From positions 806,001-870,000 of the forward strand of contig JACTAT010000009.1 in assembly GCA_014526335.1 (NCBI GenBank): 64,000 nucleotides of DNA, given 5' to 3'. Source of the DNA: Chrysaora quinquecirrha. Lineage: Eukaryota > Cnidaria > Scyphozoa > Semaeostomeae > Pelagiidae. The notes beneath the pieces are model-generated. The model saw only the letters and a list, made by a program, of their open reading frames with translations. It was not told the origin of the DNA and did no database searches. The translations under genes were made by a program, and so were the position numbers. Below are positions 50,401 through 60,075 of the stretch, in pieces (the first letter of the stretch is position 1; each line of letters starts with the position of its first letter).

Positions 50401-53400
50401 CATTGACCAATACCAAGAAGTTGTAGCGACTAGGCCATAAAGCGACTAGGTCATAAAACGACTACGCCATACAACGACTAGGCCATAAAGCGACTAGGCC
50501 ATCAAACGATTAGGCCATAGTTATTTGGAACGTTTCGAAACGAACTTGTCTCATCTCTGTCTAAATAAACAGCACGTGTTTATAATTTAAAGGAAAATTA
50601 CTACTCATAAATTTACCTATAACCGCACGACTTCACTAAATAAGGAAGTATCGTGAAAAACCACTAAATTCGAAAGTCTATCGGGATTAAAAAGGATGCA
50701 AGGGTATAGAAAGAGAAAAGTTGGTTGATTTGGTTTGCTGAGACGGACGGTCTCTAAAGATGAGTAGACTTCAGCAGCAAACGACTTAATAGCTCGATGC
50801 AGGGAAAATCTGGATATAAGAAAGAGAGGAGAAAATGTTAAAGGTGTTTCTTCATCCATTAGGGACTATGAAAAGGAAAAATGTCAGTGTTTTCACGAGT
50901 TTTGCATTTTGAACGAAGCCAACAACAATTCTGACATGAAATTCTATGTAGCTACTTATCAAGAAATCTAGACTTATACCCACTCTCACGAGGTACACAG
51001 TGCGAAAAAATGTGGGATTTAGGAAAGTGGCGTGCACGCTATAGCTACCTTTTCGTCTTTTTTCACCTCATCAAACTCTTTTCGTTGCTGTTTTTCACGA
51101 TCTTTCCTTATTTAGTAAAATCGTGTAGCTGTAACTTCATTCATGCGTAATAATTTTCCATTGAATAAACGAAACAGCTCGTCTCGAAACATTCTTAATC
51201 ATTTAGGCCTAGTCATTACAATCTTCAATATACAGCATCTTAGTTAAACATGGAGTGACTCAGTGGGTGTCAAACGTGGAGTGGGTGGCCAAGCTGCTCA
51301 GTCAGTTCTCTGACAAAAATTGAACTTACAGTTCTTATGGTTGAAGAGAGCAATGGTCCGGTGATTGTCTTGTTAGCTTGAATAAGATTTCTGAAAGCAG
51401 CAGCATACAACTGTACAGCATCATAGGCCAAGGCAAATGAAGAACCACGCTGTAAGACAGAGACACAGATGACTATATGCAGAAACGTTTTAACATATTA
51501 AGTAGTGGGACAATTGCCCTCCCGTAGGCTCCAAATCCTCCCCACCAATGCGCAATAAATAATGCTTTTGCCTTGCCCCATTGGCCTTTTGCCCCAATAC
51601 CCCTTTGCCCAAGTGGCCTTTTGCCCCAGTACCCCTTTGCCCCAGTGGCCTAAGTCAAAAAAATTCGGTAACGAAAAAATTCTTTCCGTCAATGGCTCAA
51701 AGAATAATTGGCAAAACTTGATGGAAGGAGCTAAAATTTCTGGAAAGCAACCTGAGCATCGAGAAGTGTGTGACAAGGAGCCATGGCCATTTGCCTGCTT
51801 TTACCCCACCATTGAAAAATCCTTAAAAATACCCCGAGCAGCAACCTTATGTATATAAAACTGTGCCGGCATAGTGTAGATGCAAGGCCAAAACGTTATA
51901 GTTTCGTACCGTATTCATCTCGCACCGGCATAGCGCAAAAGGCGTCTTACTTAGATTCTGTATAAAACAGCAATAAGAGCCTTTCATAAACAACTACAAC
52001 ACAGTTGCTATTGCCGCTCAGGGTTTCACGGCGCAGTTTTCAGTCGCACAGACACTGCAATTTTGTTGCACTGCATTGCTGAGGTCTTTACTCAATGCCC
52101 CATAGAAACTGGGTACAGGACACAATGCAAATATATCGCATACCGCCTGAAACGCAAACAATGTTGCGCAAAATCAAAAACAAACAAATTTTGTTGCAGA
52201 AACTTTCTCTGGAAAATCTGCTGCATTGAAAGAAAGACACAACGTAACGCTCAACGGTGCAATTGATCTTGCGCACGCACCGTAACATATTGCACCAGGG
52301 AGCGCGTGTTGCACTGCATGCACGAAACGTAAACAACATCGTGTTACTTGAGCCTTTCGCCTAGACCAGACGGTCAAACGCAACGGTCCTTTTTCACTAC
52401 ATCTTTGCCAAATATTGAGAAAAACAATAAAACTCACCTTCCACAAATTCACAGCGATTTCCTTTTCTTGGGTTGGCTCAATTTCTAAATATCTTTTCCA
52501 CGTTTTTGTCCATTGTGACGAGCTGTAACCATTGATAAGATGTATGGATGACACGAACACTGTGCCTTTGAAGGCAAAGTTACATAAGTTGTTCTAGAAG
52601 AAAAGAAATGCGATGCTTTAAAGCATTTCAAAGTTGTAAAGGCTGGCATTCATATCGTAATTTTTGGTCGGCGGTTGCCATGATAGAAGCCCGAGCGCTC
52701 GCAGGCTGGAGAAAAATAAACTCACGCGTCAGAACAGAAATCAACGACAGGGACCGCTAGCCTAAAAGGAATGGATACTTAGAAAAATGAACGTGTGCAG
52801 TTGCGAAGCGCTGGAATGACGCCAAAGACATGGACGCCGGCCTTAAACCAAGAAACAGAAGAAAAAATCATCACTGTGGAACCCCGAAAACAAGAACATA
52901 TACTTCAGGCTCTTGCCAAACGATCAAACATTGTTTGTCCAACATTTCAAATTTGCTTTACAACAAATGTTTGACCGTTTGGCCACGCCCATAAACATTG
53001 CTGTCCAACAACGATGTTATTGCTAATGCACAAGCACGAACGCCTTGTTGATAAGAAATTTTGCTAGGTGGTGAAATGTTGCACGTGAAATGTTGCACGA
53101 AAATGTTGCACGAAATGTGTCAAAAACAAAAGAAATGTTGTAAAAACATTTTTTGCTTGACGCACGCAAAATGTTGGACGAGCAATGTTTTTGGATATGG
53201 CCAAACGGTCAAACATTTAGCTTGATAAGAAAATTTCAAATATTGGATCAATAATGTTTGATCGTTTGGCCAGTGCCTAACAGAAGACACTGAAATGTTC
53301 CTAACAAAGTAATATGTTTCTTGAACTCACCAAACTTTGACATCTTGTTGGTTCATTGCCATGTGGAAAATCTTCTTCCGTTTCAAAGCCAACCCACTGA

Positions 53401-56400
53401 TAACCATATTTGGAAGTAACATTCTGACTAAAAAAGTTTAATAAAATAAAGAAGCAATCAGAACCCAACTCCCGCTAAACTTGTTCAGTTCAAACTTGTT
53501 TAAGGCCCTGGCCAAACGATCAAACATTGTTGGTCAAACATTTGAAATTTGTTTGTCAAGTTAAATGTTGGACCGTTTGGCCACGTCCAAAAGCATTGTT
53601 CTTCCAACATTTTTTGCTTGCGTCAAGCGAAACGCTTTTTTGGCCTTTTTCAAAAATATCGCGCCACAAATTTTGCTTAGTTTCCTTGTCAAGGAATGTT
53701 TGATCGTTTGGCCGCCTTTCTAACATTGCTTGTCAAACATTTCTTGCTCATTTTCAAACTTCAACAACTTGCATCATTTCGGCACCTAGCAACATTTCTT
53801 AGCACCAAGGCATTCGTGCTTGCGCATTAGCAATGACTTCGCTTTTCCAAAATGTTGGACAGCAATGTTTTTGGACGGGGCCAAACGGTTAAATATTTAT
53901 TATAAAGCAAATTTAAAATGTTTGACCAGCAATGTTTGATCGTTTGGCCAGGGCCTAAATAGCAAGTATGAATGAGGTATTTCTTCTGTTAAAGTAAAGA
54001 AAGTAAAAACATAGCGCTAAATAACCTTAATGCCTCCGCAAAGAGATAAAATGACGTTGGTTTCTTAGCTGCCGTTACAACAATTTTTGTTCCAGATGCT
54101 CGGATTTTAGCAAAATGGTCTTCGAACTTGCCAGGCAGTTCGCTGTTGTAATCTTCCATAACCGGAAAGGTAACCTTGAAAAAAAATGGAATTTAATTTG
54201 GTAGGTTATCTTGAATGCTATTGTCACAATTAACTTTATAATTACCGTTATAGCCATTTCTTGCAACGCGATTTGCAGTTTTCTTCCTTCAACCAGTCAC
54301 TATTTCACTAACGATCAAATATTGCTAATCAAACGTTTGAGATTTGCTCAGCAGGCAATGCAAATGCAAATTTCGACAATTTACAAGAAATGTTTGACCA
54401 CTTGGCCACGTCACAAAACATAACTTAAGAAGCAGAATTCCTTATCCAAAACATTTTCTACTTGTCAGGAGCAAAAATTGTTTGGTTAGCAATGTTTGTG
54501 ATGTAGCCGAACGGTAAAACATTTTATTGACGAGCAAGTTTGACTAGCGATGATTAATTGTTTTTCCAACGGCCTATGCCTAACTCTAGTCCTGGTGTAA
54601 AGGGATTTTCGCCATGAGGAAGGAAATTTAATCGTGCCTTTAAATGACAAAACTGCTTTTTTACATTACAGAAAAACTCTTACCTGGTAGAGAATGTTAA
54701 TATTATGAGCATTGCAAATATCGAAGAATTTCTTCCCCAACACAGTGTCAGCAGATTGCAGCAAAACCTTACAAGATAGAATGGAGATTAGGTTTAATCT
54801 AACATTTCAAAATACACAGACCCAACCTCCTCTATGCCGACCCCAAACGCCCTACCTAGAATTCTAAACCGTCAACCGATTTCTGGTTCCAGCCACAAAA
54901 TTTGCAAAAATATTGGCAATTTCAGCCTAGCCACCGAAATACGATTTGGCTTTAGAAAGAAGATCTTCTAAGCATGGAAATGCAAAGATAATATCGATAA
55001 TAGCTAGAAATGACACCGTAAAGTAGAGCACATCTTTTTAGGTATTTATTTCATGTTTTCGCCTTTTAAGATGTGCGAGACTTTGACGAAATTGTGACCT
55101 AGCAATGTCTTTTGTTTAAGGAGCCATAAAATGTTGAGTTGACCAAGCCAATACGAGGGTCTGAAAGGACAACAAAGTCTCATCTAGAATCTAATCTAAC
55201 CTGGGGACAAGATTTTGGCAAAAGAAAAACCAGCGAAAAAATTAGCACCGTAGTATTAGATATCAGAGATTCGAATATCTTTCATTTCGAACCCTTTCCT
55301 AGTTCCCACCATACGCACATTGTCGTGTAAAACCTCTCCATCCTTCAATGCAAATGAAGCCCGGTAAGTGAGCCTTGAGCCATCTAGTTACACTGTGTAA
55401 AAAATTAAACCAATTGGTACTTACAATGTCTTTCCATTTTCTCTCAAGCAAGTATAATACAAATCCATGATAAACAGATTCTTCACTGTAGATAAGACGA
55501 TTGAAGAAGGGAATTTAGTCTGAAAAAAAAAACAACGCGAAAACACAGCTAAATTAAGATAACCTTAACGACAGTGAATACGGAAGAAAGTAAAGCGTAG
55601 AGGAGAGGACTTGGATCCATAGATTCTAAGCAAGGCAGGTAAACTAAGCATGATTACATTTTAGAAGCTCAGTTATAGAAAATTTGGCCACAACAGGGGT
55701 TTATTCACAAAAAAACCATGTTGATACAGTGGACAACTGGGGGCTGTACAAGTAGACTAAATCCATTAAGAGTTATACGAAGGAAAAATACGACCCGGCT
55801 GATTGTGCTATATTCAGCAGCAAGCAGAGCAAAATGCTCGAAAGACCAAGAGACCCAGTAGAGCTAAACTAGGAGAAATTAAAATTATTAAATCTAGATT
55901 AAGCGCAACGTGAATAAACAGAGCTACAAGAGTCTGTGGTTGTAGAAGCAGGCTGCCATGAGATAGCAACAAAGATATAGATAAGGGAAAGAAAGCTACT
56001 AGGCTACTACACGAGTAAAATAACATATTTGAGGCTACACTGTTTAGAAACAATATAAAACGACACTTACTTTATCAGAGAACTTGGCCATATTATCTTC
56101 AGTGTAGGTTAGAACAGAGAGGTCATCAAGCATTGCAACAGGCAGAAGCATTTCAGATGCATTGTTATTGCCAAAGCCCAATACTGCATGTGCCTTGGAT
56201 GCCGGATCAAGCTACAGAGAGAATTTTATTTAAAATTCATGCACTAATACAAAGGCTGTTTTACATCAAAGTGTTTGCCGTTTGTCACGTTGCGAAACAT
56301 TGCTTGCCAAATATTTCTTATTGTGAGATGTGAAAAGATTTCTCAAAACATCGCTAAAAAAATTCTGCTTATTGAGCAATGTTTTGTGATTTGTACAGTC

Positions 56401-59400
56401 AAAAATTACTTGCAAGGCAAATCTTAAATATTTGACCAGCAATGTTTGATCCTTTGGCCAGGGCAACAACGTTTTTTTAGAACTGAAGTGCTTTCACCTA
56501 GGATTGTAAACAATTAGTTTTGTCATTCACCTCGCTATTTCTTTTCATTTCAAGATACGCTTCGATAGCCCCATCTTCAGTTCCACTGTGCTGGTACTGG
56601 CGTACATAGATTACTCTACCTAAAAAATGAAACGTTGCTTGGAAAATACAAATAACGAAATCGAACGAGCAACTACTCTTCAAACAAAATATTATTACTG
56701 ATATTATCATCTCAGCGTGTTTAACAGAGAATTCTAAGGTCTACGCAAAACGATCAAACATTTTTGTCAAACATTTGAGATTTTCTTTACAAGCAATGTT
56801 TGGCCAGTTGGTCATGCCAGAGAACATTGCTCGACATGCAAAATTCGTTTAACAATGTGTTTGACAAACTTCAAAAACATTTTCTGCGTTTTGTTTGAGG
56901 AGAAATGTTTTGCTACGTGACCAAACGGTTAAATGTTCAACAAGAAAATTTCAGATGTTTGACTAAATGCGGTTGATTGTTTGGTCACCCGAGTCGACCG
57001 TTTCTGATTTTGGAATAATTCTTAGCTTAGCCTTCATTTGTTGTGTTTTGTCGGCGGCTGTCACAAATGACGTTTGTAGCTAGTTGACCATCGCAGACTA
57101 TCTGCAGTGATGGCAGACAAAATCCAAAACCGCTGAAATGTTAATCATCGCACAGAGGCGGACTGGCAGCGAATCTCAAGGGTTGCTATTTCCAATAAAA
57201 GGGGCCTGTTTTTACTATAGCGATTTTTTGTTAGCTGCTTCTAGCGAGCTTCTCTGTAAAAAATTAGTTCCAGGCAAGGGGCTACTGTTCATGTTAAATA
57301 CTTCTTTTCTAATATTTGATATTTCAATGGCAAAAATCGTCTCCCGTTCTACATATTTTCGCACTTCTATATTTTCTTGCTTCCATATTTTTGTGCGCAT
57401 ATTTTTTATTTTTACTTCTTTCCAATTATCGGCATCATGAAATAGTTTCTGTGATTTTCAACAACTGTTTTCAGACTGAGCAAAACCAATCCCCTTCGAA
57501 ATCCCAAGAAATCGAAGAGATTTGCTCAAAAAACAGCGGAAACAGTTTGCTAAAGAACCTCTAACAAGAAGGCCCGCGTTGCAATCGCAACCAAGCATCC
57601 CTGCCAGTACGCCTCTGTCATCGCAGAAAATCTGCAAAATCAGAACATTTCAAGGTATTTGATTTTCTGGCAGTCTTAGCATGTCTACAATCAGGCGTGC
57701 CTCTGCGACGGTCGCCAAACGACGAATGAAAACCAAACTTTAACGAACCTGGAAGCAAAAAGTCTTGTCCAGAACCATGCATCGTAACTCCTTCATTTAC
57801 ATCGGCGACTGCACCAAATATAAACGTATTCAAATCTCTTGAAGTTGCTGTCAGCTGATTGTGGAAATGGGCAATGTGAATTTCACCTGAGAGAGAAACA
57901 GCATTTTAGTAGAAAGTAATTAGGATAAGTCAGTAACTATATCTATGCGCTGGGAAACTGAAATATACTCTACTCTATAGCATGCACATGCACCATAGTA
58001 CACAAGGAAGTTTGACGCGGTGAGTTTGCTTGACGCGGTGGTCGAACGCGGAGAACGCGGTGGTAACTGTGATGTGGTAGGTTAGGCTTTAGGCATGGCG
58101 TATATTGCTTTACATTGTGAAAATGTTAACTTATCAGTTGATAAGGGTAAGATCTATAGAAATAAGCCTGTTTGTGCAGCCTCTACCGAAACTGAGCATG
58201 GCAATAGACAGAACGAGGAGGAGCAGATTTCTTTCCCTGTTCTGTTTGTGAAGTATGGATGTAGAGGTCACGATGTCTTGGGGATACGCTCTGGCCAAGA
58301 CATACCAAAGATTTAAGGTATGGTACAAATTGCGTTTCTGTATTCAGCATGAAAGAATAGTAATGTGTGGTCTTCGGACCAGGGAAAGGAGCCTTGAGCA
58401 TCCCCGCATATTACTTCAGCGTAGCATCCAGTGAAAGAGGAACGTTCAGCTATCCTCGATGAAGTAGACAAGGCCTGCAAACGAGTGCTGAATCAATACG
58501 CCGCATTAGATAGCATTAAATAGCCACCGCATCAAACTTCCTAGAAATCTTACCCAACACATCACCATAAAAAGCTTTACTTGCAAGCACAGTATCTACA
58601 CCACCGATGTTCACGAAAGCTCGCTAATGAGCTACTGCAATATCTATTACCTATGTGGTTTATCTGCTCACCTGTAACGTCGAAAAACGGAGTAGAATCC
58701 GACCATAACGTCGTGCCATTCCATGCAATGGTAAAGTTTATTGCAATTTGTGATATAGGACTGCATAAGGAACTGGGAAACGTTCCTATTCCGGACTGGA
58801 GCTGGAAGTCCGCATCAACAGAAAGGCAAGCCGAGGTGTTAGACAAAACTGCAGATACATTCTAAAATAAAACAAAAATTCGAAAGTTAAAGCTATTGTA
58901 GTTTAAGGTGTACATGCAAACGCTATTATAACTATATGTTAAACGTAAAGCTGAATTCACGTTAGAAGTGTCCTCCTACTTAGCTTAGCAAAGGACTGCA
59001 AGTTCTGCTCATAACTGATACGTCTGTATATATTCGAAATCGGTAAAAAAAATTCTGTAAAACACTCGTCCAAGATGCCGTTATCTCGCGGAAAGCGCAA
59101 CACATTATTTAGAAAATGTGATGGGTACGCAGCAGGAGAATCTTAATTGGACAGAGTGAGGGTCTAAATTGCTTATTCTTCAGGGAGATTAAAAGCAGAG
59201 GACGAGCTGAGTACATAAAGCTTTTACTATAGTTTGGCTTCATTTAGTTAAAAAACCTGCGTTTAGGTGAGTGAGATACGTACCAAACCAGAATAAACTT
59301 CGTTTTCAATTCTCTGATAAGATTCATCTACGACCTCGACTTGAATAGGAGGGTCAAAAGGAAAATTTGCCGCAACCTTCCGTTGCATAAACTGCTTACT

Positions 59401-59911
59401 TCTTGGAACAATGCGAAAATAAATTGCATCTGTAGAAAGAAAAATAAGTTAATAGATGAAAATTTTTCCTTTAAACAACCTTACCGTGGGTGATCCACAG
59501 CTAAGTTACCCGTGAGTGCAATAGTAAGGTGTGTCAATGTCTGAATTAGGATGGCAGTTCGAATAAGCGTAGCTCACGAGAATCTCTTATTACTAGGATA
59601 GAAGAACTGATAAAGTTGGAAGCCCAATCCATCGGTTACTGACGCCAAATAGCAATGGTAACGCTAGACTAATTATTATAAAAGTTTTATTCACTCCTAA
59701 GTATAGGAAAAGCCAAATCTGCCTTCGCTGTTGCAAAGAGTATAGTTGTACTCTAGTCTAGTTGTACCATTATAAATGCCTTGTTCTTAAACTGGTAAAC
59801 CGTTACCTTTGTAAAGAACGCTATGTCATAACAATTACCTGTATGCAGTGTAGAAAATACCAGTACGGCAGTGAGACCAAGCAAAACGATTTTCTTCTTT
59901 ACAGAAGGCAT
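29437..59911 (-). CDS. receptor guanylate cyclase-like protein with EGF modules and truncated cyclase domain (33 coding exons)
   Basis: Coding exons, in transcript order: 59911-59839, 59429-59284, 58861-58672, 57886-57749, 56619-56531, 56211-56071, 55519-55425, 54767-54684, 54174-54026, 53427-53331, 52593-52438, 51449-51330, 50239-50170, 49632-49523, 48985-48816, 47995-47765, 47619-47524, 47028-46960, 46259-46139, 45448-45295, 43240-43115, 42537-42486, 41931-41782, 41625-41554, 41008-40879, 40379-40325, 39834-39742, 39104-38987, 37528-37409, 36565-36472, 31634-31536, 30171-30080, 29562-29437. Phases join throughout except that two exons are one base short; allowing for that, the sum is 1276 codons. 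The architecture is that of membrane guanylyl cyclases, which bind a ligand outside and make cGMP inside, but with EGF-like modules before the membrane helix and most of the catalytic core absent. It is probably a signalling pseudo-enzyme or a decaying gene. The start is chosen at an ATG opening a clean signal peptide. Confidence 0.85.
29688..29750 (+). repeat. tRNA-like SINE fragment
   Basis: The segment reads gtagcgtagtgtagtggtac (A-box-like tagtgtagtgg), followed about 35 bases on by ggtgttcaaata (weak B box). It is too short and degenerate for a tRNA gene. It abuts a family A SINE. Confidence 0.4.
29783..29956 (-). repeat. tRNA-like SINE, family A, minus copy
   Basis: On the minus strand it starts gtgctgtgacgtcgttgtg and carries a perfect B box GGTTCGAGCC. 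It ends caccttcaccttc, and lies in the intron between the last two receptor exons. Confidence 0.75.
30440..30755 (+). repeat. 5S rRNA-derived SINE with (AAC)n tail
   Basis: The head contains gctgaagttaagc and atctggatgggtgactttcc, which match the internal promoter region of 5S rRNA (AAGTTAAGC and GGATGGGTGAC). The body runs through gttgcggcatgcaaag, and the element ends in (AAC)n/(ACA)n at about 30700-30750. A 5' fragment (ggccaagctgctcagtcagt) recurs near 51290. 5S-derived SINEs are a known class (SINE3). Confidence 0.75.
31790..32125. repeat. MITE family C copy
   Basis: The word gtgtaataagtctacggg and the caacaacaca and ttgttgttgttg blocks match 6170-6535, with gcgtccagca near the right end. 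It lies in the intron where cyclase exons would be expected. Confidence 0.6.
32160..32352. repeat. diverged palindromic MITE, family G
   Basis: The sequence gaaaggaattctgggaataatttcc is shared with the better copy at 38706-38915, followed by a gttgaattc-type centre and an imperfect inverted arm. Confidence 0.5.
32450..32716. repeat. MITE family D copy
   Basis: The left end reads catggccaaacaacaaaag and the right end gattggttggcaaaggcc, with inverted caaacattt/aaatgtttg words inside. Confidence 0.65.
33240..33615. repeat. (GACAA)n minisatellite with ~51-bp higher-order unit
   Basis: Pentamers of acaag/gacaa are interrupted three times by aatggataggcaggacaaag, giving a nested period. Open frames on both strands (long Leu/Cys/Ser or Asp/Lys/Thr runs) result from the repeat. 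Confidence 0.95.
33801..33943. repeat. 143-bp hairpin with 25-bp perfect terminal inverted repeats
   Basis: The left arm tgagctgatgaaacccaccc (33801 onward) recurs as its exact reverse complement at 33919-33943. The spacer is about 93 bases. It precedes the decayed mobile-type coding region, and a family C fragment (gactcgtgtaataagtct, 33780-33797) precedes it. Confidence 0.8.
33944..35138 (+). pseudogene. decayed multicopy-type ORF, probably mobile-element associated
   Basis: Three successive reading frames form one apparent protein: a first block with [20 protein letters not shown] and [18 protein letters not shown] (frame ending 34359), a second with [20 protein letters not shown] and [18 protein letters not shown] (to 34642), and a third with [20 protein letters not shown] and [20 protein letters not shown] (to 35138). 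At least two frameshifts separate them. The wording recalls a multicopy cnidarian protein family of unknown function; this is memory, not a search. No known transposase triad was found. It lies on the strand opposite to the receptor, in the intron where the cyclase core is missing. Confidence 0.55.
35201..35512. mobile_element. 312-bp TIR element with AACCCG-rich core
   Basis: The terminal inverted repeats tagaggggggctttggg (35201-35217) and cccaaagcccccctcta (35496-35512) are exact complements. The interior is a degenerate tandem of aaacccgaaaacccg. No coding capacity is seen. It directly follows the decayed ORF. Confidence 0.75.
35990..36075. repeat. MITE family D fragment
   Basis: The sequence ggcgtggccaaacggccaaac followed by taccagggc matches the right half of family D. 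Confidence 0.5.
36271..36437 (-). repeat. tRNA-like SINE, family A, minus copy
   Basis: It contains gaaggtgaaatggtgtattt, gttaactaatcgagacc and ggactcgaacccac. It ends about 35 bases from the receptor exon at 36472-36565. Confidence 0.75.
36797..37036. repeat. MITE family D copy
   Basis: It runs from gccaccgatcaaacaaac to gatcgtttagccagggc, with inverted arms and a central aaaaccagcaaaa-type spacer. Confidence 0.65.
38395..38575. repeat. degenerate CGGTTTTACGGTTTTT tandem repeat
   Basis: Several copies of gcggttttacggttttt and variants lie between cattgggcatgaagg and a C-run. They resemble a diverged reverse complement of the core of the 35201-35512 element. Confidence 0.6.
38706..38915. 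mobile_element. palindromic MITE, family G (ends TTCCGCAAAAGATGGCCGCC)
   Basis: The left arm (ttccgcaaaagatggccgcc ... gaattctgggaataatttcc) is mirrored by the right arm (ggaaattattcccagaattc ... ggccgccatcttttgcggaa). The centre is ttttacatagctgcagac. It lies about 70 bases from the receptor exon 38987-39104. Confidence 0.8.
39245..39484. repeat. MITE family D copy
   Basis: It contains gtcaaacattttt, a central toggle of gccaaactatcaaacattg, and a right end gtttgaccagagcctaaa. Confidence 0.65.
39742..39834 (-). other. receptor exon 27 with GC 5' splice site
   Basis: On the minus strand this exon ends gacatttacag, then gcaattag. Phase and protein continuity (GDIY then SFAIIF) require the junction there, so the intron appears to be GC-AG rather than GT-AG. 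All other receptor introns start with GT. Confidence 0.6.
40490..40860. repeat. (AATAGT)n-type microsatellite, left of receptor exon 25
   Basis: Interrupted hexamers aatagtaatagt and taataaaagtaatgg are present. The complementary tract lies on the other side of the exon at 40879-41008. Confidence 0.8.
41035..41412. repeat. (ACTATT)n-type microsatellite, right of receptor exon 25
   Basis: The tract is ctattactattactattgc and relatives. It is the reverse complement of the tract at 40490-40860. Confidence 0.85.
42018..42178 (-). repeat. tRNA-like SINE, family A, minus copy
   Basis: It contains gaggtgaaatggtgttttt, gttgactaatcgagacctt and gatgccacaggac. The B box is degenerate in this copy. Confidence 0.7.
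43512..43695. repeat. inverted-repeat element, family E copy
   Basis: It starts tgctagcgaacacaaaat and ends gtatgaattgctagca. The interior words caccacatcaagcat and ccaccaaagtaagcaaaaat match 5592-6013 in reverse complement. Confidence 0.6.
43702..43852. repeat. MITE family C copy with (CAA)n core
   Basis: It runs from gatttattacataggtcccac to gactcatgtaaaaagtctag with caacaacaac and gcgtccagca inside. Confidence 0.7.
44921..45204. repeat. MITE family D copy
   Basis: The left end is aaggctcttgccaaacgatc and the right end gtttggacaaggcctaac; the interior is palindromic. Confidence 0.7.
46690..46912. repeat. ~35-bp minisatellite
   Basis: About six degenerate copies of cagcatgttcatttcattcggtattcg-like sequence lie in the intron between receptor exons 18 and 19. 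Confidence 0.7.
48040..48285. repeat. family B SINE copies, tail inverted then head forward
   Basis: First comes an inverted tail (atgaatggcgaacactagg, tttttccacaagtggcatg), then a forward head with an intact A box (tatagctcagtgg) but a damaged B box (attttcgaaccc). Confidence 0.65.
48434..48608 (-). repeat. tRNA-like SINE, family A, minus copy
   Basis: It carries a perfect minus-strand B box GGTTCGAACC. It starts on that strand at gagccgtggcgtcgtggtg and ends caccttaacctcc. Confidence 0.75.
49700..49834. repeat. MITE family C, compact copy
   Basis: It begins tagacttataacacgagtc and ends ggactcatgtaataagtcta, 18 of about 20 end bases being complementary. The core has a (GTT)n run and gctggacgctcaaa. 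Confidence 0.75.
49850..50145 (+). repeat. tRNA-derived SINE, family B, diverged copy with poly-G tract
   Basis: It contains tggaaaaatctatcctagtg tails on both sides of a head with gttacttgagttcc and caaggatcgagtccc. A run of 13 G follows caaaaatccaaac. Confidence 0.55.
50421..50522. repeat. 18-bp minisatellite, about six copies
   Basis: The consensus gcgactaggccataaa repeats six times with few changes, in the receptor intron between exons 12 and 13. Confidence 0.85.
51562..51652. repeat. ~42-bp minisatellite of CCCCTTTTGCC words
   Basis: Two and a half copies of ttggccttttgccccaatacccctttgcccaag-like sequence. Confidence 0.75.
52908..53284. repeat. MITE family D copy with internal TGTTGCACG repeats
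   Basis: Ends are caggctcttgccaaacgatc and gtttggccagtgcctaac. In the middle, gaaatgttgcacg is repeated four times. Confidence 0.7.
53502..53962. repeat. MITE family D, longest copy, TAA on both flanks
   Basis: The left reads taa then ggccctggccaaacgatc; the right reads gatcgtttggccagggcc then taa. The 3-bp TAA duplication would fit a PIF/Harbinger-type insertion. No protein is encoded. Confidence 0.75.
54302..54590. repeat. MITE family D, degraded copy
   Basis: It contains acgatcaaatattgctaatc, gaccacttggccacg and a right end ttgtttttccaacggcc. Confidence 0.55.
56262..56467. repeat. MITE family D copy
   Basis: It runs from acatcaaagtgtttgccg to caatgtttgatcctttggccagggc, about 50 bases downstream (plus-strand coordinates) of the receptor exon 56071-56211. 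Confidence 0.65.
56738..56990. repeat. MITE family D copy
   Basis: It contains acgcaaaacgatcaaac, a central gttaaatgttc and the right end ggttgattgtttggtc. Confidence 0.6.
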
Positions 59912-60075
59912 TTCTATTTTTCAGCAGACATCATTGGGAAAATGGCGATTCAACTATCTTCATAGTTTTCGTGTCTTCTATGCCTCTGGTTCGAAATCCA
60001 CTGAACGATGTGCGCAAGAGATCGAATTTTCGAAATTCGAGAAAACGAACAACAAACCGATTCTGTAGATAAATT

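Larger units (their letters stand above)
49523..59911 (-). other. receptor ectodomain: signal peptide and type-I periplasmic-binding-like ligand domain (exons 1-14)
   Basis: Exon 1 encodes [19 protein letters not shown], a basic start followed by a hydrophobic core typical of a signal peptide. Exons 2-14 encode about 500 residues with the layout of an ANF-receptor/type-I periplasmic-binding fold: an N-terminal block, a central [20 protein letters not shown] turn that is usual in this fold, [17 protein letters not shown], a strand reading TKIVVTAA, and the late [18 protein letters not shown] helix that is nearly diagnostic. Several N-x-S/T sites are present. The ligand cannot be predicted. Confidence 0.75.
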
